Source: Erodium maritimum
Taxonomy: Eukaryota; Streptophyta; Magnoliopsida; Geraniales; Geraniaceae
Assembly: GCA_963921825.1 (NCBI GenBank)
Contig: OY997590.1
Span: 57,836,012-57,900,011 of the forward strand
Reading direction: 5' to 3'
Length of the DNA: 64,000 bases
The notes below the pieces were generated by a model that worked only from the letters and a program-made list of their open reading frames with translations, did no database searches and had not been told where the DNA came from. This document shows positions 58,561 to 64,000 of this stretch, in pieces. A program made the position numbers and the translations under genes. The first letter of the stretch is position 1; the number at the start of each line of letters is the position of its first letter.

Positions 58561-58816
58561 AACCCGCAGTGGCTGCAATAATCCAGTAGACGCTGTTGTT
58601 CGGCTCTCACCTGCCGACGAGTGACGCATCGCGATATTAACTCCGCGACCGCTCTCCGCATCCCGCTCCACTAGACATGCCACCTGATGTCGCGCTCCTC
58701 TTAGTGCTACCCACGTGCACTGTCAGACGCGAATACTGCGACTCTCGCAGCTCGTCGCCAGTAATAGTCGGTATTGGCTAGGCACTTCGCCATCCAATCC
58801 ATTCCCAAGATTACGT
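58561..58816 (-). other. Deletion zone between protease and integrase
   Basis: RT and RNase H should lie here, a span of more than 1.5 kb in an intact element. Only about 250 bp of unrecognisable sequence remain, which indicates a large deletion. Confidence 0.5.
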
Positions 58817-59165
58817 TTAAAGGTTGTCATTTCGTAAGTGTCCTTCCCACGGATACACGCACATGCTCAGTCGCTGCCGATCCTCACGGATCCTCGCAGT
58901 CTCTCTAAGACCTCGCTCCACTACCGTCGTCGTGCCTACCAACTCCGAACATACCCGATCCTCGGGGTGAGGACTCGATCCAGCATCAGGGCTCTTGAGC
59001 CCTCTCTCGAACCTCCTATATCGGTTCGCTTCTCCAACTCCGCAGGCACGACAGACCCTAGTCAACTCCACCCCACCACCAACCGGCGTGTCCAGACGCA
59101 GGGGTGGACTCAACGGCTCTATACTCAGCCCCAACCTCTCAGCACAACTCGACGAACAAACGAGT
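58817..59165 (-). pseudogene. Gypsy aspartic protease relic
   Basis: The minus strand from about 59160 reads CSSSCAERLGLSIEPLSPPL and RLDTPVGGGVELTRVCRA, the segment following the catalytic DSGATHSF of gypsy proteases; after that the pattern is lost although the frame stays open to 58817. The DSG motif itself is missing because an LTR-like block begins at 59165. Confidence 0.7.
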
Positions 59166-60362
59166 GTGACATCCCGGTATCCAATAAAACTGACGCCCAA
59201 ATCGGAGACCGAACACCCACTCCATTAGTCACCCCGGTAAGGTCTAGTGCAACCCTCACACGGTCCCCTATGCATTTACTTATAACTTTCCGCAACCAAA
59301 CCAGTGTTCGCTACTCGTCCCTTGCAGGAAAAGTAGTAAAGGGGATGAGCGTTATGCTCACCTCCACGGACACCCGTTCGATTATGGCATACTAGTAAAG
59401 CACCAAATACTTACCGATCTAACCATGGCAAACCACTACTTCAAAACCTGATACCAACGTCACACTGCTCAATCTATTAATACCTCAAATACACTCTCAA
59501 GTACGGGAAACCTCGAAACGGGGATCATGTTCTCAGCTAAGCCAACACTGTTGCTCACACCATCAATGCCCCAGTAACCCGATCACATAAGGAAACCTCA
59601 AATAACCCACTCACGTGAAGGAAACCTCAACCCACCCGTTCACGCGAGGGAAACCTTGAACACCCGTTCACATAGGAAAACCTAGTTCGCATGGCGCCGC
59701 AGCGCACCAACCCTAACCCCTCTCCGTGGTGAGACTCTCACACCGAGGCGTTGTATCACTACCGCAGGTTATCGATGAGTCTCAAACCCAAGACCTCATC
59801 CCTTAACACCGAACTTACGACCTCTACACCTAACACAACCGTGAACACCGCCACGCAAAGCCAACACTCAAACTGCACAATCAAGACGGTGGAACAGACA
59901 GGGATCACGGACCCGTGACAGACCCCGTCACGGTTGGGGTCACAGTGCCGTGACGAAGGCTCTAAAATTGCCAAAACGCGCTGCTCCGTCACGGATCCGT
60001 GACAGGGTCCGTGACACTCGCGCATGCTAGTTTTCCAAAAACGTTTCAAACTCGACCCTTACTCCTTTTTAACCTCAGAAGAGACCTTCAACGACACACA
60101 CGCTCGACCCACAATTTACCAACACACGTACGACAATTCAAGACCAAACACAAGTCTCCCAACCTCAATCATAAGCCGACACGGCCAAACAACAACACAA
60201 GAACACCCGCCCACCGGGCCAACCAATGTCGAACCACGCACACCGGGCCAACCAAAATCAAAACACGCCCACAGGGCCAATCAAAATCAAAACACGCCCA
60301 CCGGGCCAACAAATTTTAAGACTTTCTCCTTTTCGTTATAAAACCTCATACTTTACATCACG
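59165..60362 (-). repeat. Diverged LTR-like block inside the gypsy element
   Basis: It starts TGTGACATCCCGG and, on the minus strand, carries features of the type-A LTRs: the palindrome GTCACGGATCCGTGAC near 59986-60003, a hairpin-like GATGAGCGTTATGCTCACCTC at about 59344-59364 and TTTACTAGTATGCC (complement at 59385-59400). It abuts the protease relic, so it may be an older nested solo LTR. I could not find its duplication (ACGAG lies on the left), so the right edge is uncertain. Confidence 0.4.
60185..60318. repeat. Tandem repeats of about 29-30 bp
   Basis: Four or so units built on CACCGGGCCAACCAAAATCA recur here. The ORFs at 59999-60612 run through them and are artefacts. Confidence 0.75.
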
Positions 60363-60662
60363 CAGTTACAACCCGGTTCAGGCGTCCCCAAACTACATTG
60401 TACCTATTGATGTCAACACCGTCACGTTCGACTACAGGAGCGCTCCTGAGTCAAGTCGCGACAGCTTAACAACTTTTCATGCAGCAACACACAATCAGTA
60501 TGCCAGCAACAAAATACTGCACATACACACAAACACAAACAAGACTCAAGACATTACGGGTCTACACATGGTTTCCGACATGCGTACCCAACGCACGACG
60601 GGACTTTACTGACTCGACTATCCCCACCTAATTGACATACAGTCCGAGGTGTGAAACCTCGA
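60363..60662 (-). other. Leader between PBS and the LTR-like block
   Basis: This is non-coding sequence where a 5' leader and gag start would be expected. No Gag motif is seen. Confidence 0.4.
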
Positions 60663-60674
60663 GCTCTGATACCA
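60663..60674 (-). other. Primer binding site (initiator tRNA-Met) of the gypsy element
   Basis: On the minus strand TGGTATCAGAGC, followed by TCGAGG, lies three bases inside the right LTR edge (60678). It fixes the right LTR as the 5' LTR and the element as minus-strand. Confidence 0.88.
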
Positions 60675-60677
60675 ACC

Positions 60678-63600
60678 TGTCACACCCCAATTTCAGTAAA
60701 ACCGAACTCGGAACGCGAACGTTTAAAACAATAAAACATTTTGAAACCCTTTAAATAAATCACTTTAAAAACACCATTGTTCATCAAAAAATTACTTACG
60801 ACTTAAAAGTACGTCCCAACAAGCGGACAAAAAGCAAGGTATATGTCGCTAGACTCAAAAGTAAACCCGGACTTCCGCTCCTAGCTCTTCAAGCTTCGGA
60901 AGCTCACCTAGTCCAACATGCGACCAGTACCTATAGGAAAAGCAGCTAGGGGTGAGCGTTCGCCCACCACCACGGATAACAGACTGACTATGGCATACTT
61001 AGCAGACAATGCCGGTAACACCAACAACAAACTCAACACCGGGGATCACTATCCCCAACTCAAGTACTCCGACTGACACACACCCACTGTTACTTTCCAT
61101 AACCGACTTAACACTCGAACACGTAAAGTAGACCCGACACAACGATTGACGACCTTCTCCAAAGACACGACAGACAACCACGCAACACCCAAGATTACAA
61201 GGGATCGCACACCAATCAAGATCACAAAGGATCGCACTCCAGCTGCTCAGTAACCCCCTCTCTCTTGCCCTTTACCGATCCCTGTCAGGTCAGGCGGTCG
61301 ACCTGTCGCGCAACTTCTCCTGATCTCAGTCGGGAGGCTAGCCCACAACCTCTCCCCTACCCCCGATCCATGTCGGGAGGCTAGCCACACCCACGCGCAC
61401 ACTTCTCCTGATCTTAGTCGCACTTTTCCCGACACAAAGTCGGATCAGGCTGTCGACCTGTCACCCCCAAACCATGCACGCGCGACCAGGACCCCTTTCC
61501 TCACGGGCGGGCCCCCTACCCCGTCTGAACATGCAGACGCGTGCGCTCGAGGACCCCCGTTTCATGAAGCGGGCCCCCAACCTCAGGTAACCACAATCAC
61601 AATCACAAGCAAAGTTCAACAAACAGCATCAACACGGATTCAACACTCCACAGGCACTCATGACCACCCAAGACACCAACAGTAAAACACGGACTCAACA
61701 ACCCCACGTCACTCACGGCCACCCAAGACACACCGACAATAACTCACGGGCTCAACAACCCCACGGGCACTCACGGCCTCCCAAGACACGCCAACAGTAA
61801 CTCACGGGCTCAACAACCCCACGGGCACTAACGACCTCCCAAGACACACCACCAGTAACTCACGGGCTCAACAACCCCACGGGCACTCACGGCCTCCCAA
61901 GACACACCAACAGTAACTCACGGGCTCAACAACCCCACGGGCACTCACGACCTCCCAAGACACCAACAGTAAAACACGGGCTCTCATGGCCACCCAAGAC
62001 ACCAACAGTAAAACACGGGCTCTCATGGCCACCCAAGACACCAACAGTAAAACACGGGCTCTCATGGCCACCCAAGCACCAACAGTAAAACACGGGCTCT
62101 CATGGCCACCCAAGACACCAACAGTAAAACATGGGCTCTCATGGCCACCCAAGACACCAACAGTAAAACACGCGCTCTCATCAAGACACAACAGTAAAGC
62201 ACGGGCTCTCTTGGCCACCCAAGACACAACTACACAATCAACCTCCGGGCATAACCAATGCCTCCAGCAGTTCTAATATCAACATACGCACAATCAACCT
62301 CCGGGCATGGTCATATGCCTCCAGTAATTCTAATATCGAAAGTTTACTGCTCCTACGACACTACTAAGTGTCACATGCATCTCTATTGTTCGATAGGTTC
62401 CCGTATCATACGACACCACCCGGTGTCTCCTGCCTTTCTAATATTCGATAAACTTACTTAAGCCACGACACCCCGGTGTCACATGCATTTCCACTATTAA
62501 CTTTCCCTAATCAAGGCCGAGATCCGGCTACTTTTCCCTACCTCATATGCTTTCTCCAAAAGCGCACAAATAAGCTCTGGCGTGATCTCGGTCACTCGCC
62601 TAGCTTTCCCTTTCCTCTGTCAGCGGCACGATCTAAAAAGAACACAATTTTAAAGCGCTTTTAAGCTTGCAGGGACAAACTGAATTTTAATAAACTTGAC
62701 GCCCAAAAGTAACCCCGACAATGTCGATCACTCCCAAACTCCCCAATTACTTGACATTGTCGATATTGGACCCGAAAAGGCCCGATTCGCCCGACTCGGC
62801 GAATCTGCCCGGGTTTTGGAAACGCCCTTCCGGGGCTCCGAAAATTCCCGTTTGTGTTTCTACGATCTTAGAATAATTCAAGGGTTCCAACGCAATCGAC
62901 GAACTCAATTTCCGACTTCCGAGCGATTTAATTCGCGTTTAAAGTTTCTAAACCCGAAATTCCAACTTTCACAATTTAATTCCAAATTTCGATCCGGGTG
63001 TGGATTAACGACTTGGAGAACGTCCTAAACCACCCGAACACGAAAACCCGATACCCGGGCATGTGGGCCCCACATGGCCACAATGGCAAAATTCCCTTTT
63101 TACCCCAAAACGTTCCTAACGAACCCCAAACCTCAAACATTCAACTTTAAACCAATTCTAACCAAAACCCAACCATATTTGAATCGTTTAAACTTAAACC
63201 CTAAAATTTGAACTTAACAAAACGAAAATCGGTTAGGTGCTCACCGTAAAGAATGACGGTGTGAGCTTGAATCTTCTATCGTTGAGACGATCCAACGGTT
63301 TGATCGACGGGAAAAGCCACCAATCTCCAAACTCTCTTCTCTTTTTCTCCCTTTCTTCTCTCTTCTTTCTATCACCACTTTCTCTCTCCAAGTCTTCTCT
63401 TTTTTTGAATATGGCCGAGACATACCAATTCATCCCCCTTTTGTTTTGTTTTAAAAATCAAAACTAATACTTAATTACAAAACTAACACTAAAAGTAGTC
63501 TTCTCTTGTCTTGTCCAACATACCTAACACCACCACATTGGTGACATGTGGCAAGCGGGTCCAACACATTTTTGAAAAATATCTTCCAGATATTTTACCA

Positions 63601-63835
63601 ATCAGATTCGCGAAATCCGGCCGTTTCGGGCCCCGAACGGGCAGTTTTTCCAAGAAATTACGAAACTTCACGGGCTACAAGGAAACGGCTCAACTAAGAC
63701 CGCTGCGACGACGGCTAAGCTTTTTGGATCCGAAACAGTCCTCGAATGGACCAAAACGTCGCTCTGTTTTAAATTTTTTAAATTTTTCCTGTTTTTCGCA
63801 GGTTTAACTGTCGTTGACTGGGAGTGGTTATTACA
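60678..63835 (-). repeat. 5' LTR of the gypsy element (3.16 kb)
   Basis: It runs from TGTCACACCCC to GGTTATTACA. It matches the left LTR closely, with scattered substitutions and small indels and one deletion of roughly 115 bp near 63765. The minisatellite lies at 61640-62228. Confidence 0.9.
61640..62228. repeat. 58-bp and 39-bp minisatellite in the right LTR
   Basis: It has the same unit types as at 55600-56160 with a different copy order and some truncated units (for example near 62070 and 62180), which shows copy change since the element inserted. Confidence 0.85.
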
Positions 63836-63927
63836 AGAAGAAGAAGAAGAAGAAGAAGAAGAAGAAGAAGAAGAAGAAGAAGAAGAAGAAGAAGAAGAAG
63901 AAGAAGAAGAAGAAGAAGAAGAAGAAG
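63836..63927. repeat. (GAA)n microsatellite
   Basis: About 30 uninterrupted AGA/GAA triplets directly follow the gypsy element. The element's right duplication copy (AGAAG) is the start of the run, so the insertion occurred at the edge of the array. Confidence 0.95.
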
Positions 63928-63990
63928 ATAGTGGTACTAATACTGGTTTAGCATGCTTTTATTAAATTGTTGTGTTATTATGTTGACATT

Positions 63991-64000
63991 TGTCACGCCC
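63991..64000 (-). mobile_element. Start of another large LTR, cut by the window end
   Basis: TGTCACGCCC is identical to the first ten bases of the LTR at 46070. Ten bases are weak alone, but the motif has been an LTR edge at nearly every occurrence in this window. Confidence 0.45.

Larger units (their letters stand above)
54640..63835 (-). mobile_element. Ty3-gypsy chromovirus-like LTR retrotransposon, complete ends (9.2 kb)
   Basis: Two similar LTRs (54640-57906 and 60678-63835) enclose 2.77 kb. A 5-bp duplication AGAAG flanks the element (54635-54639 and 63836-63840). Minus orientation is shown by the PBS at 60674-60663 next to the right LTR and a purine-rich tract beside the left LTR. The interior keeps relics of protease, integrase and chromodomain, but no recognisable gag, RT or RNase H, so it depends on helpers or is dead. 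The integrase/chromodomain text resembles Tekay/Del-type chromoviruses. Confidence 0.9.

Noticed and set aside
59999..60612. Overlapping plus-strand ORFs in the gypsy interior
   Set aside because: They run through 30-bp tandem repeats, in the wrong orientation for the element, with no domain.

Overview
This window looks like a repeat-rich stretch of a eudicot nuclear genome. The signs are spliced genes, an R2R3-MYB gene, LINEs, Ty1-copia and Ty3-gypsy elements primed by initiator tRNA-Met, a Helitron and Mutator-type MITEs. The species cannot be named from the sequence. Only one gene looks intact: a three-exon R2R3-MYB transcription factor of subgroup 21 (MYB105/MYB117/LOF-like) at 17234-18473 (+), with a TATA box and a palindromic G-box about 0.4 kb upstream. 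Nearly everything else is mobile DNA. Many insertions can be delimited to the base because their target-site duplications (TSDs) are still readable.

Layout. 1-5.3 kb: a poly-A retroposon (260-1193), a MULE-type MITE (1255-3043) with a second MULE-type MITE nested in it (1457-2827), and a decayed retroposon with an RRM-like segment. 5.6-8.1 kb: a MULE-MITE (5581-6196) and a short retroposon (7592-8074). 8.2-13.3 kb: a minus-strand retroposon split by a 2.6-kb solo LTR (8576-11186) and a copia-like solo LTR (11443-12999). 13.4-15.3 kb: another retroposon carrying a second copy of the first MITE. 15.3-19.3 kb: the MYB gene. 19.3-23.2 kb: a minus-strand Helitron carrying an exon of an acyl-ACP thioesterase gene. 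23.9-34.3 kb: a Mutator-like (MULE) reading-frame remnant broken by two LINEs inserted tail to tail (24087-31522 + and 31564-33977 -).

34.6-46 kb: two solo LTRs (34632-37518 and 38862-41829) and a MITE cut up a minus-strand copia element; the first LTR holds a 266-bp foldback element with a tRNA-like core. 46-54.6 kb: a decayed plus-strand Sirevirus-like copia element with an env-like region, whose 5' LTR was split by a 3.0-kb solo LTR (46070-49069). 54640-63835: a two-LTR Ty3-gypsy chromovirus on the minus strand (PBS at 60663-60674) that keeps traces of protease, integrase and chromodomain but no reverse transcriptase. A GAA microsatellite follows, then the first 10 bases of what looks like another LTR of the same family.

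The elements do not form a pathway; they form a relative chronology of insertion. The MYB gene and its flanks (about 15.3-19.3 kb) are the only part not broken by recognisable insertions. The points most worth a second look are the thioesterase exon in the Helitron, the tRNA-cored foldback element, and a possible intron ending in a hairpin shared by all the large LTRs.
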